64,000 nt of DNA from WTJO01 sp965660165 (GTDB lineage Bacteria > Pseudomonadota > Alphaproteobacteria > Puniceispirillales > Puniceispirillaceae). The translations under genes and the position numbers were made by a program. This document shows, piece by piece, positions 43,349 to 51,725 of this stretch. The DNA lies in the NCBI GenBank assembly GCA_965660165.1, contig CBFHYU010000002.1, forward strand, positions 1 to 64,000, read 5' to 3'. The notes beneath the pieces were generated by a model, which ran no database searches, was not told the DNA's origin, and saw only the letters and a program-made list of their open reading frames with translations. The first letter of the stretch is position 1; the number at the start of each line of letters is the position of its first letter.

Positions 43349-44926
43349 TTAAATTTCTGATGTACCTATTTCTTCCTTACGCTTGGCGACAAACGCCTCT
43401 AATGCCTCTTTTCGATCTGCTGGCAAGGCTGGCGGCTGGTAGTCTTCAAGCGCCTGTTGCCAAATAGCAGTTGCCCGCTCATCAGCTCGCAAACCGCCCT
43501 TTGCTTGCCATGATTCATACGTTGACCAGTCAGACAGAAACGGGCTGTAAAATGCCGATTTATATCGCTCTATGGTATGTTCTGCGCCAAAGAAATGTCC
43601 GCCAGGCTGGGTGTGTTGCTGTGCATCAAAGCCAAAATCAGCATCTGAAAAAGACAGAGGCTGAAGTATTTTATGCATCGCCTGAAGCGCTTCAATATCC
43701 ACAATCAGCTTTTCATAACAGGCAACAAGCCCGCCTTCCTGCCAGCCTGCTGCATGATAAATCAAATTACCATGCCCTGTAACTGCACCCCATAGCGCCA
43801 TTTGGGTTTCCCATACTGCCTGTGCATCAACACAGTTTGACGCAGAACAGGCAGAGGTGCGATAGGGCAGATCATAAAAACGGGCAAGCTGGCCACCTGC
43901 CATATTGGCAAGGGTATTTTCGGGCGTGCCAAAAGCAGGCGCACCTGTTTTCAAATCCACATTAGAGGTAAAGCCGCCATAAATCACAGGCGCACCTGGA
44001 CGCACTATTTGGGTCAGGCAAATTCCCATCAATGCTTCAGCATTCTGCTGGGCTAGGGCAGCTGCCATTGTCACAGGTGTCATAGCCCCCATCAAGGTAA
44101 AGGGGGTCACCACCACAGCCTGTCCAAGCCGCGCAAGGCACATGGCCGCACCAGCCATTTCTGTATCAAATTTACGCGGGCTGTTAATATTGACATTGGT
44201 AATACAACTAGGCGAGTCTGCTAAGTCATCAAGGCTGATGCCCCGCGCAATCGCTAGCATCTGGGCAGCATCTGATACCCGCACCTCGCCAATAGACATG
44301 GTTAAAAATATTTTATCCGACAAAGTAAGGTTGGCAAGCACAGTATCTAAATGACGTGTATTCACCGCCAGATCATTTGGCGAAAGTGTCTGGTTTCCAA
44401 AAAAATGAATAGCGTTAAAATATTGGCCTAGCTTAATAAAATTTTGATAATCATCAAAATTGCCAGCCCGCCTGCCCTTTACAGCACACTGCACATTTGG
44501 CGCACCAGACACCATGCCGAAATGAATATGATTGCCGCCAATATGCAATGCATGATGCGGATTGGTTGGTGTTAGTGTAAAATGAGAGGGAGCTGTTTTC
44601 AGTAATGACATCACCAACCCCTCATCAAGCGTTACAATCTGGCTAGCCTCATCTACCTGTGCGCCTGCCGCTTTATAGGCCTTACGCGCTTCTGCACTAT
44701 TTACCTCAATCCCCAATTCGGTAAGGATACGCATTGATTGATGATGAATATGGCCAATCTGATCCTCTGATAGGGGGGTGAGTGGCGGCATATGATTTTG
44801 CGGTTTGAAAAATGCTTGCTGATTAACCGCAGCTGCGCTCGGCTCTGCCTTACCTTTGCCACGTCTGCCCCCTCTGCGCCGTGATTCAGTTTTTGAGGGT
44901 GTATCTGAGGAGGCTTCTAAAGGCAT
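43349..44926 (-). CDS. MttB/MtgB family methyltransferase, non-pyrrolysine
   Basis: 525 residues of the trimethylamine methyltransferase superfamily TIM-barrel type. Segments HIHHQSMRILTELGIEV, the HFGMVSGAPNV strand, FTLMGAMTPVT and GAPVIYGGFTSNVDLKTGAPAFG are recognisable. The frame has no in-frame amber codon, so no pyrrolysine is used. Homologues demethylate glycine betaine and other quaternary amines onto a corrinoid protein; none is encoded here. Residues 1-38 are an Arg/Gly/Lys-rich extension (ESRRRGGRRGKGK) before the domain. It heads the operon mttB-amidotransferase-DUF1330-permease and is divergent from betaine-aldehyde dehydrogenase. Confidence 0.88.
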   Translation of the reverse strand: MPLEASSDTPSKTESRRRGGRRGKGKAEPSAAAVNQQAFFKPQNHMPPLTPLSEDQIGHIHHQSMRILTELGIEVNSAEARKAYKAAGAQVDEASQIVTLDEGLVMSLLKTAPSHFTLTPTNPHHALHIGGNHIHFGMVSGAPNVQCAVKGRRAGNFDDYQNFIKLGQYFNAIHFFGNQTLSPNDLAVNTRHLDTVLANLTLSDKIFLTMSIGEVRVSDAAQMLAIARGISLDDLADSPSCITNVNINSPRKFDTEMAGAAMCLARLGQAVVVTPFTLMGAMTPVTMAAALAQQNAEALMGICLTQIVRPGAPVIYGGFTSNVDLKTGAPAFGTPENTLANMAGGQLARFYDLPYRTSACSASNCVDAQAVWETQMALWGAVTGHGNLIYHAAGWQEGGLVACYEKLIVDIEALQAMHKILQPLSFSDADFGFDAQQHTQPGGHFFGAEHTIERYKSAFYSPFLSDWSTYESWQAKGGLRADERATAIWQQALEDYQPPALPADRKEALEAFVAKRKEEIGTSEI

Positions 44927-45185
44927 GGATATCTCGAATTTCTAATCTGTGAGGCTCTGGTGCAGTGCGGGCTATTAAAAGACTGCACTGACAAACCTAA
45001 TTAAATATCCTGTTTGCGCCTGTTTATGACGCTTTGACGCCGATATATTTGTCGCCCTATGATTGATGCTGACTAGCTTCCTCATATCGCAAGACATATA
45101 TGCTGATGTGTACGGCTTGACTTGTAAGGGGCTGTGGTGCAAGCGTAACATAGGCATAACGAAGCTATGTGCAAGGGCAAATTAG
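44927..45185. promoter_or_regulatory. Divergent control region between the mttB-type gene and betB, with two inverted repeats
   Basis: No gene is seen in this 259-nt gap. GTGCAGT (44960-44966) and ACTGCAC (44982-44988) are a perfect 7-bp inverted repeat with 15-nt spacing near the mttB start. ACATAG (45148-45153) and CTATGT (45165-45170) with 11-nt spacing lie just before betB. Both could be regulator sites for divergent transcription, such as for the GlxA/GbdR-like protein encoded at 50 kb. Confidence 0.45.
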
Positions 45186-46616
45186 ATGCAAATAATTCAT
45201 TCAATCATCGCAGGCAAGCCAGTCGAAAGCCCGCTTCCAATGTTCGATAAGATATACCCTGCCACAGGTGAGGTGATTGCGCAGATTGAGCCTGCAACAC
45301 CAGATATGCTGGATAGCGCGATTGAGCATGCCCGTATAGCGCAACAAGAGTGGGCAGGCAGGCCAGCCTATGAACGTGCCCGTATTTTGAATGCGATTGC
45401 GCGGCTGATGGCAGATAATAACGCGCGTCTGGCAGAGGCAGAAGTGCAAGATGTTGGCAAATTATATAGTGAAGCTGTCTCAGGTGATGTGCCATCTGGG
45501 GCTGAAGCATTTGAATATTTTGCCAGCCTATGCGCTAGCTATCATGGTACCTCGCATAAATGGGGAGATCAAATTGCCTATACGATGCGCGTGCCTTTGG
45601 GTATCTGTGCGGGTATTGGGGCGTGGAACTATCCTGTTCAGGTTGCTTGCTGGAAGGCTGCACCTGCACTTGCGGCTGGTAATGCATTTATCTTGAAACC
45701 ATCTGAAGAAACCCCGCTTACAGCAAATTTGCTGGCTGAGATATTTGCTGAGGCTGGTCTGCCTGAGGGGTTGTTTTCTGTATTGCATGGTGATCATGTG
45801 ATCGGCAAAGCGATTTGTGAGCATCCAAAGATTGCCAAAATATCGCTAACAGGCGGTGTTGATACAGGGCGGCTGATTATGGCGCAATCAGCCCAAAGTT
45901 TGAAAAAAGTAACGCTTGAGCTTGGCGGCAAAGCCCCATTATTGATTTTTGATGATTGCGAGTTTGACCTCGCTGTCCAGACAGCGTTAGATGCCAATTT
46001 CTATACCTCTGGCGAGGTATGTTCAAATGCCACGCGGGTATTTATTCAAGATAGCATTGCTGAGAAATTTATCGCCGCCATAATTGAAAAGACAGCTACT
46101 TTGAGTGTTGGCGATCCGATGAATCCAGACATGACTATGGGAGCAATGATTTCACAGCATCATCTAGATAAGGTGCTATCAGATGTCACAGCGGCTCAGG
46201 CAGAAGGCGCAACTCTGGCTTTTGGCGGCAAACAGCTTCATCCCGAAGGTGTTGAAGCTGGCTATTATATGCAACCAACCATTTTAACCAACTGCCATGA
46301 TGATATGGGCTGTGTGCGGCAGGAAATTTTTGGTCCTGTTATGTCTGTGTTGCAATTTGAAGATGAGGCAGAGGCAGTGCGGCGCGCTAATGATACAGAC
46401 TATGGTTTAGGCGCTGGCATCATTACCCAGAATCTAAGCAGAGCGCATCGGGTAGCAGATCAACTTCAGGCTGGCAATGTTTGGATCAATAGCTATAATC
46501 TAACACCACCAGGGCTTCCATTTGGCGGCTCAAAACAATCTGGGATCGGCAGAGAAGGGTCAATTTATGCGCTTGAAGCCTATACAGAGGTCAAAGCAAC
46601 CTTCATCCAGCTTTAA
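45186..46616 (+). CDS. betB: Betaine-aldehyde dehydrogenase / aldehyde dehydrogenase family
   Basis: 476 residues. NAD-dependent aldehyde dehydrogenase with catalytic Glu in LELGGKAPLL and catalytic Cys in SGEVCSNATRVF, the NAD-binding PWNY-like GAWNYPVQ and SLTGGVDTG segments, and GLPFGGSKQSGIGREGS at the C-terminal end. The sequence around YTMRVPLGICAGIGAWNYP and the GEVCSN-T pattern fit betaine-aldehyde dehydrogenases. It oxidises betaine aldehyde to glycine betaine. No choline dehydrogenase (betA) is adjacent. A glycosyltransferase gene follows 6 nt later. Confidence 0.88.
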   Translation: MQIIHSIIAGKPVESPLPMFDKIYPATGEVIAQIEPATPDMLDSAIEHARIAQQEWAGRPAYERARILNAIARLMADNNARLAEAEVQDVGKLYSEAVSGDVPSGAEAFEYFASLCASYHGTSHKWGDQIAYTMRVPLGICAGIGAWNYPVQVACWKAAPALAAGNAFILKPSEETPLTANLLAEIFAEAGLPEGLFSVLHGDHVIGKAICEHPKIAKISLTGGVDTGRLIMAQSAQSLKKVTLELGGKAPLLIFDDCEFDLAVQTALDANFYTSGEVCSNATRVFIQDSIAEKFIAAIIEKTATLSVGDPMNPDMTMGAMISQHHLDKVLSDVTAAQAEGATLAFGGKQLHPEGVEAGYYMQPTILTNCHDDMGCVRQEIFGPVMSVLQFEDEAEAVRRANDTDYGLGAGIITQNLSRAHRVADQLQAGNVWINSYNLTPPGLPFGGSKQSGIGREGSIYALEAYTEVKATFIQL

Positions 46617-46622
46617 TCTGAT

Positions 46623-47663
46623 ATGAGCGCTTCTTCTTGTGACATTTTGTTTATCACATCTGATACAACAGATGGCGGTATTCAACGCGCATTGATTGAT
46701 TGGGCTGCTGTGATAGCAGAATATCCTAGCTATCGCGTTGCTAGCATTTCACCCGAAAATAGATTTAGCCACTGGCTAGCACGCCATCACCCCGATATTA
46801 CCAATACCACCTTATCTTCATGGCAACGGATTGTGATACGGCACCTGCCCTCATTGGCAGGTTATTTCTTCCCTAGCCAACGGGCAAAGATTGCGTTTGT
46901 GCATAATGGCTTTGCCTGTGCGGCGGCAAAGAGGCTGGCATCTCACGTTATTGGGATTTGCCATAATGACAAGCCGCATCATTTCAGCGCGGCAGACCAG
47001 CTTATCTGCCTAACACCATCTGCTATCACACTTGCAAAACAGCAAGGATGGACAGATGACCAGCTTATAATATTACCTCATTATCATGATTGCCAGCATG
47101 AAACATTGCCAGCTAGAACACCCGTCGACAGCTTTCGGGTAAGTGCCGCTGGACGGTTTGTACCGAAAAAAAATTTCCACCTTTTTATTTCAATCGCGGC
47201 CGCCACTAGGGCGCAACGTCCCGAAATCCAGTTCACATTGGCAGGGGATGGCCCTTTGTCAGGCTGTTTGAAACAGGCATGTAATGACAAACAGGCTGGC
47301 GTAACCTTTACTGGCTGGAGCGACCTTAGCGCGCTGGCGCGTGAGACTGATCTATTTATTCTACCCTCACTGGATGAACCCTTTGGCTATGTGCTGGCAG
47401 AAATGATGGATGCGGGTGTGGCGATTGCCGCTACCCCCACCTCTGGCGCAGATTATCTGCTAGATGGCGGCAAAATAGCCCCTCTTATCGCGCCAGATGA
47501 TATAGAAAAATGGGTTGAGATAATCGTCATGCTGGCAGATAATCCAGACATGCTAGAGCAATGGCGCACACAGAATTTTCAGCAGATAAGACGCCCTCAA
47601 TTCTCACGTTCAGCCTTTAGCAGGCGGCTAAAAAACCTGATTGATAATATATTGAGGGGCTAG
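46623..47663 (+). CDS. GT4-type glycosyltransferase
   Basis: 346 residues of GT-B fold. The C-terminal half has ILPHYHD, the VSAAGRFVPKKNFHLFISI segment, FTLAGDGPLSG and FILPSLDEPFGYVLAEMMDAGVAI with the E-x7-E motif of GT4 enzymes. A retaining transferase acting on an envelope or storage sugar is expected. Its placement 6 nt downstream of betB is unusual for a glycan gene. It meets the convergent Lrp-type gene at adjacent stop codons (TAGCTA). Confidence 0.85.
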   Translation: MSASSCDILFITSDTTDGGIQRALIDWAAVIAEYPSYRVASISPENRFSHWLARHHPDITNTTLSSWQRIVIRHLPSLAGYFFPSQRAKIAFVHNGFACAAAKRLASHVIGICHNDKPHHFSAADQLICLTPSAITLAKQQGWTDDQLIILPHYHDCQHETLPARTPVDSFRVSAAGRFVPKKNFHLFISIAAATRAQRPEIQFTLAGDGPLSGCLKQACNDKQAGVTFTGWSDLSALARETDLFILPSLDEPFGYVLAEMMDAGVAIAATPTSGADYLLDGGKIAPLIAPDDIEKWVEIIVMLADNPDMLEQWRTQNFQQIRRPQFSRSAFSRRLKNLIDNILRG

Positions 47664-48131
47664 CTATTTACAGCTAGCAAGCGGCAATGCGGTGGAATTT
47701 TTGATCTCTTCCATCGCAAAAGATGAGCTTACATCACTAAGCTTCACAGCAGAAATAAGAGATTTATAAAACCTGTCATAGGCCGCCATATCAGGCACCA
47801 CAACCCGCAACAGATAATCTACCTCGCCGCTCATACGATAAAATTCCACTACTTCAGGGCTTTGTGTGACCATAGTTGCAAATTCAGCTAGCCAGTCTGC
47901 ATTATGCTGATCTGTTTTAATGGCGACAAATACCGACATGCCAAGCCCTAGCTTTTCAGCATCTAGCAACGCAACACGCTGTCTTATAACGCCTGTTTCT
48001 TCCAGCTTTTGTATCCGCCGCCAGCATGGTGTAACAGATAGCCCCACTTTGGCTGCAATATCAGCAACTGGCTTTGAGGAATCTTGCTGCAAGATTTCAA
48101 GTATCTGAATATCTGTCTGATCTAGCGCCAT
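47664..48131 (-). CDS. Lrp/AsnC family transcriptional regulator
   Basis: 155 residues. N-terminal helix-turn-helix ILEILQQDSSKPVADIAAKVGLSVTPCWRRIQKLEETGVI is typical of Lrp/AsnC, followed by the RAM (AsnC C-terminal) domain with the ligand-binding loop VEFYRMSGEVDYLLRVVVPD. It probably binds an amino acid and regulates catabolic or transport genes. Its own upstream region contains a perfect 8-bp palindrome that may be an autoregulatory site. Confidence 0.93.
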   Translation of the reverse strand: MALDQTDIQILEILQQDSSKPVADIAAKVGLSVTPCWRRIQKLEETGVIRQRVALLDAEKLGLGMSVFVAIKTDQHNADWLAEFATMVTQSPEVVEFYRMSGEVDYLLRVVVPDMAAYDRFYKSLISAVKLSDVSSSFAMEEIKNSTALPLASCK

Positions 48132-48183
48132 CTTTCATCTCCTATCCGCATAATGTCAGATTTTTAGAATAATAATCTAAATG

Positions 48184-48202
48184 GCTATATCAATGATATA
48201 GC
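48184..48202. promoter_or_regulatory. Palindrome in the Lrp-type regulator upstream region
   Basis: GCTATATC and GATATAGC separated by AAT form a perfect 8-bp inverted repeat in the AT-rich divergent region between the Lrp-type and methyltransferase genes (48132-48268). It lies about 50 nt upstream of the regulator start, as an autoregulatory operator would. Confidence 0.45.
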
Positions 48203-48268
48203 TTTTGAAAATATTTTTTAACATTTTGTAACTTGTAAAAGGCGCAAACAATAGGCATCATCTGGCGC

Positions 48269-49171
48269 ATGACACAGAATGACCCGATATTTCACTGCCT
48301 GACCCCGACAGGCTGGCAAGATTATGCGCTGATAGATAGTGGTAACGGGCGCAAGCTAGAGCGCTTTGGCAGGTTCCATTTTATCAGACCAGAAGCACAG
48401 GCCATGTGGCAGCCTTTTTTTGAGGAAGATGTGTGGAATAAGGCAGATGGTATCTTTACCGCCTCAGCAGAGGATAGAGGTAGATGGCAGCTTTCAGCGC
48501 ATCTGCCAGATAGCTGGGACATGCAATTTGAAGATATTGCCTTTCAGGCTATGGCAACCCCTTTCAGACATCTTGGGTTTTTCCCAGAACAAAGCCCGCA
48601 CTGGCAATGGTGTGAGCAGAAAATTAAAGGATTCATTGACAGATATGGTCGTGCGCCACGTCTGCTTAATCTATTTGCCTATTCAGGACTGGCAAGCCTG
48701 CATGCGGCGCGCGCAGGCGCAGAAGTTACGCATATTGATGCGAGTAAAAAAGCCATTGCTCAGGCATTTGACAATCGCTCGCTAGCAGGGCTGGAAGATG
48801 CGCCTATCAGATTTATCACTGAAGATGCTAGCCGCTTTGTTGAAAAAGAAGTTCGCAGACACCGCACCTATGACGGCATTATGCTTGACCCGCCAAAATA
48901 TGGGCGTGGCCCAAAAGGTGAGATTTGGCAGATACATGAAGATTTGCCGCGCCTGTTGCAGGGGTGCCAACAGCTATTATCAGATACGCCGTTATTATTC
49001 ATTATCACCATCTATGCTATTCGTACCTCTACCTCTGCTGTTTATTCATCTATAGCAGATTTGCTGGCTGGCTATGACGGCCAATTTGAAGCAGGCGAGC
49101 TGGCAATCGCAGAAGATAGAGAACATGGCAGGCTGATTGGCCAAGCCTTATTTGTGCGCTGGTCAGCGTAG
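48269..49171 (+). CDS. Class I SAM-dependent methyltransferase, RlmI/RlmK-like
   Basis: 300 residues. The SAM-binding motif reads LLNLFAYSGLASLHAARAGAEVTHIDASKKAI, and the catalytic nucleotide-base motif is IMLDPPKYGRG (D-P-P-K/R-Y/F). The fold is that of the rRNA large-subunit m5C/m7G family, but the usual N-terminal PUA domain is missing. The likely substrate is RNA. Its last 9 nt overlap the convergent rRNA/tRNA methyltransferase gene. Confidence 0.87.
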   Translation: MTQNDPIFHCLTPTGWQDYALIDSGNGRKLERFGRFHFIRPEAQAMWQPFFEEDVWNKADGIFTASAEDRGRWQLSAHLPDSWDMQFEDIAFQAMATPFRHLGFFPEQSPHWQWCEQKIKGFIDRYGRAPRLLNLFAYSGLASLHAARAGAEVTHIDASKKAIAQAFDNRSLAGLEDAPIRFITEDASRFVEKEVRRHRTYDGIMLDPPKYGRGPKGEIWQIHEDLPRLLQGCQQLLSDTPLLFIITIYAIRTSTSAVYSSIADLLAGYDGQFEAGELAIAEDREHGRLIGQALFVRWSA

Positions 49172-50017
49172 CGCTTCATACAAACATATTGCAGTAGCAA
49201 CTGCCAGATTTAGACTATCTGATCTGCCATGCATTTCAAGACGCACTAGCTGGGTGCAAAGCTGGGCTAGCCTGTCTGTTAGCCCCTGTTGCTCATTGCC
49301 CATCAGCAACATAAGCGGACGTGTCCAGTTTGCTGTTCTGAAATCAACAGAAGCAGGCAGGGCAGTACCAATAATCTCGCCAGACCATTGTTTAGCAAAA
49401 TCTTCAAATTGTTCGGTTGTGGTTGTGATGATTCTCAGATTAAAGATAGCTCCCATTGAGGCGCGGCACGCCTCTACAGAAAACGGGTCTGTGCAATCAT
49501 CAATCAATATCACGCCCTTAGCGCCAACCGCATCTGCGGTACGCATAATCGTGCCCAAATTGCCAGGATCTCGCACCCTGTCTAGGGCGACCCAAATATC
49601 GTCTGAGGCTGGCATGCCAGCCTCTGCCTTAAGCAAATCAATCGGCTCGGAAAAGCTAGTAAATGCCCCTAACACTGTCTGAGGGTTATCTTTTTTTGAG
49701 ATTCTGACCATCAGCGCTTCAGTTACCGTGATAACGCGCCCACCTGCATGACTACAGCTATCTATAAGTGGGGCTACCCCTTTATCACTTGCACGCCCTG
49801 TGGTGATAACCAGACGGCTTGGGATATGGCCAAGCTGGCAGGCTTCGGTAACAATTCGCACCCCTTCTGCCAGAAACATCCCTTCTTTACGGCGATATTT
49901 ACGCTCATGCAGTGAGCGCAATCGCTTGATCTCTGAATTACCCGCAGAGGTAATCACCTCATCTGTCAGCGCATTATAAGCCATAGTCTGGGTGTACCAT
50001 ACCATCAAGCCTGTCAT
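49163..50017 (-). CDS. TrmH/SpoU-type RNA 2'-O-methyltransferase
   Basis: 284 residues. N-terminal substrate-binding domain with NSEIKRLRSLHERKYRRKEGMFLAEG, then the SpoU knot with LDRVRDPGNLGTIMRTADAVGA (motif 1), LLMGNEQQGL (motif 2) and LEMHGRSDSLNLAVATAICLYE (motif 3). It methylates 2'-OH of rRNA or tRNA. The start is uncertain: an internal ATG at 49984 begins closer to the conserved region, and neither has a good ribosome-binding site. Its 3' end overlaps the preceding methyltransferase by 9 nt. Confidence 0.93.
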   Translation of the reverse strand: MTGLMVWYTQTMAYNALTDEVITSAGNSEIKRLRSLHERKYRRKEGMFLAEGVRIVTEACQLGHIPSRLVITTGRASDKGVAPLIDSCSHAGGRVITVTEALMVRISKKDNPQTVLGAFTSFSEPIDLLKAEAGMPASDDIWVALDRVRDPGNLGTIMRTADAVGAKGVILIDDCTDPFSVEACRASMGAIFNLRIITTTTEQFEDFAKQWSGEIIGTALPASVDFRTANWTRPLMLLMGNEQQGLTDRLAQLCTQLVRLEMHGRSDSLNLAVATAICLYEALR

Positions 50018-50149
50018 CTACTATTCTTCGATGGTTCAAGCTAGATTTACATAATTTTTCCTGTGAAAGTGCATTTTACACTATCCAGCAGTATTTTTTT
50101 TAGTAATGTTTGAGATGAAAACAGCTTTTCTTGGGTAAGTCTAAACTTT

Positions 50150-51163
50150 ATGCCATCAGGTGACAAGGAACAGAAAATCAATATGATGTTGCGCTCATCA
50201 AAAAGCGCAGGACCATTAAAAGTGGGCTTTTTATTGATTCCGCATTTCTCGATGCTTGCCTTTGCCTCAGCGATAGAACCGTTACGGGCGGCAAACCGTA
50301 TGTCAGGAGAATCTTTGTTTTCATGGGTTGTTGCCAGCCCTGATGGCCAACAAAGCAGCGCATCCAACAATGTTAGAACAGATGTTGATGGCGACTGGGA
50401 AGTGTTGGCGGATTGCCGAATCGTCTTTGTATGTGCGGGGCTGGATGTCAAAGCACAATCAGATAAAGCCACCTTAAATATGATACGCAGACTAGACCGA
50501 AATGGCGCGGTGATTGGCGCGATTTGCACAGGCACCTACTTGATGGCGGCGGCAGGCCTGCTTGATGACAGGCGTTGCACTATCCATTGGGAGAATATTG
50601 ACGGGCTAGCAGAAGAATTCCCCTTGCTAGACATCACCAATGAGCTGTTTGAAATTGATGATACCAGAATAACCTGTTCAGGCGGCACAGCCTCGCTTGA
50701 TATGATTTTATATCTAATAGGACAGGTGCATGGCCAGACCCTTGCTGCACAAGTATCAGATCAATTTATCCATGACAGAATAAGAGACCCAAGTGACAGG
50801 CAAAGAATGGAATTGCGCTCGCGGCTTGGCGTATCGCACCCGAAATTACTGGCAGTGGTCGATTATATGGAACAGGGGCTGGAAGAACCGCTTTCCCAAA
50901 CCGCCCTCGCCCAGAAAGCCAATTTATCTACCAGACAGCTTGAACGGCTATTCAGAAAATATCTATCGACCACCCCAACACGCTATTATCTAAATCTAAG
51001 GCTGGCACGCGCACGCCATCTGCTACGCCAGACCTCAATGTCGATTTTATCTATTGCGCTTGCCTGCGGCTTTGTATCTGCATCGCATTTTTCCAAATGT
51101 TATCGTGAAGTCTATGGTCGCACCCCTCGGGCTGAAAGACAGCCTGACCATATAGATGACTAG
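50150..51163 (+). CDS. GlxA/GbdR-type AraC-family regulator with DJ-1 domain
   Basis: 337 residues. The N-terminal half is a DJ-1/PfpI-like domain, with PHFSMLAFASAIEPLRAANRMSGESLF and the GAICTGTYLMAAAGLLD nucleophile-elbow region. The C-terminal part is an AraC helix-turn-helix pair, with LSTRQLERLFRKYLSTTPTRYYLNLRLARARHLL and the second helix pair in SILSIALACGFVSASHFSKCYREVYGRTP. This architecture is that of the choline/betaine/carnitine regulators GbdR and CdhR, in keeping with the betB and mttB genes nearby. An initial ATG at 50150 is kept; a later ATG at 50183 is an option. Its stop shares a CTAG with the convergent sufE. Confidence 0.9.
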   Translation: MPSGDKEQKINMMLRSSKSAGPLKVGFLLIPHFSMLAFASAIEPLRAANRMSGESLFSWVVASPDGQQSSASNNVRTDVDGDWEVLADCRIVFVCAGLDVKAQSDKATLNMIRRLDRNGAVIGAICTGTYLMAAAGLLDDRRCTIHWENIDGLAEEFPLLDITNELFEIDDTRITCSGGTASLDMILYLIGQVHGQTLAAQVSDQFIHDRIRDPSDRQRMELRSRLGVSHPKLLAVVDYMEQGLEEPLSQTALAQKANLSTRQLERLFRKYLSTTPTRYYLNLRLARARHLLRQTSMSILSIALACGFVSASHFSKCYREVYGRTPRAERQPDHIDD

Positions 51164-51573
51164 CCTTTGGCCTGCATCGCTGCCTGTTTGATGGCTGTCA
51201 CCATACTGGCAAGCCCTGTTTTACGGGTTGGGGATAGATGACTATCAAGGCCAATTTCAGCTAGAAAATCTGGCTCTGTTGCCAGAATCTCATCTGCCGT
51301 CCTGCCTGAATAGACACGTAGTAATATCGCAATAAGCCCTTGCACAATCGCTGCATCAGAAGACGCGCCAAAATATAGCTTATCATCTTGTTGTTCTGAG
51401 CCAAAATACACAACAGACTGACAGCCCTTTAGCTGATGGGATTGTGTCTGCCATTCTGGTCTGATAGCAGGCAAGTGACGGCCTTGATCAATCAGATGCT
51501 GATAGCGATCGGCCCAATCATCAAAAAATGAAAATTCGTCAACCAGCTCCTGAATTTCTTGCTCAATCTCCAT
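51160..51573 (-). CDS. sufE: SufE family sulfur-transfer protein
   Basis: 137 residues, normal SufE length. The catalytic Cys is C51 in SHQLKGCQSVVY, within the expected loop, followed by the QGLIAILLRVYSGRTADEIL helix. It accepts persulfide from SufS for Fe-S cluster synthesis in the cytoplasm. No other suf gene is present here. The last 4 nt overlap the convergent GlxA-type gene on a CTAG palindrome. Confidence 0.95.
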   Translation of the reverse strand: MEIEQEIQELVDEFSFFDDWADRYQHLIDQGRHLPAIRPEWQTQSHQLKGCQSVVYFGSEQQDDKLYFGASSDAAIVQGLIAILLRVYSGRTADEILATEPDFLAEIGLDSHLSPTRKTGLASMVTAIKQAAMQAKG

Positions 51574-51725
51574 AATATCCCCTTAATCACCATGCCCTTA
51601 GGATGCTTGCTATCTGCTAGATGCGATATTTGCATATCAGATGGCAAAAGGCTTGCGCTGTGCCCCTGTTTTCCCATAAAGCTATGTGTGTTGAGATAAA
51701 GTTTCAAGCCAGAGAAGCACATTTA

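Noticed and set aside
43349..44926. Pyrrolysine-containing MttB
   Set aside because: The coding frame has no internal amber codon and no pyl genes are present.
49137..49682. 181-codon open frame antisense to the SpoU methyltransferase
   Set aside because: It overlaps a gene with all three SpoU motifs and has no family resemblance.
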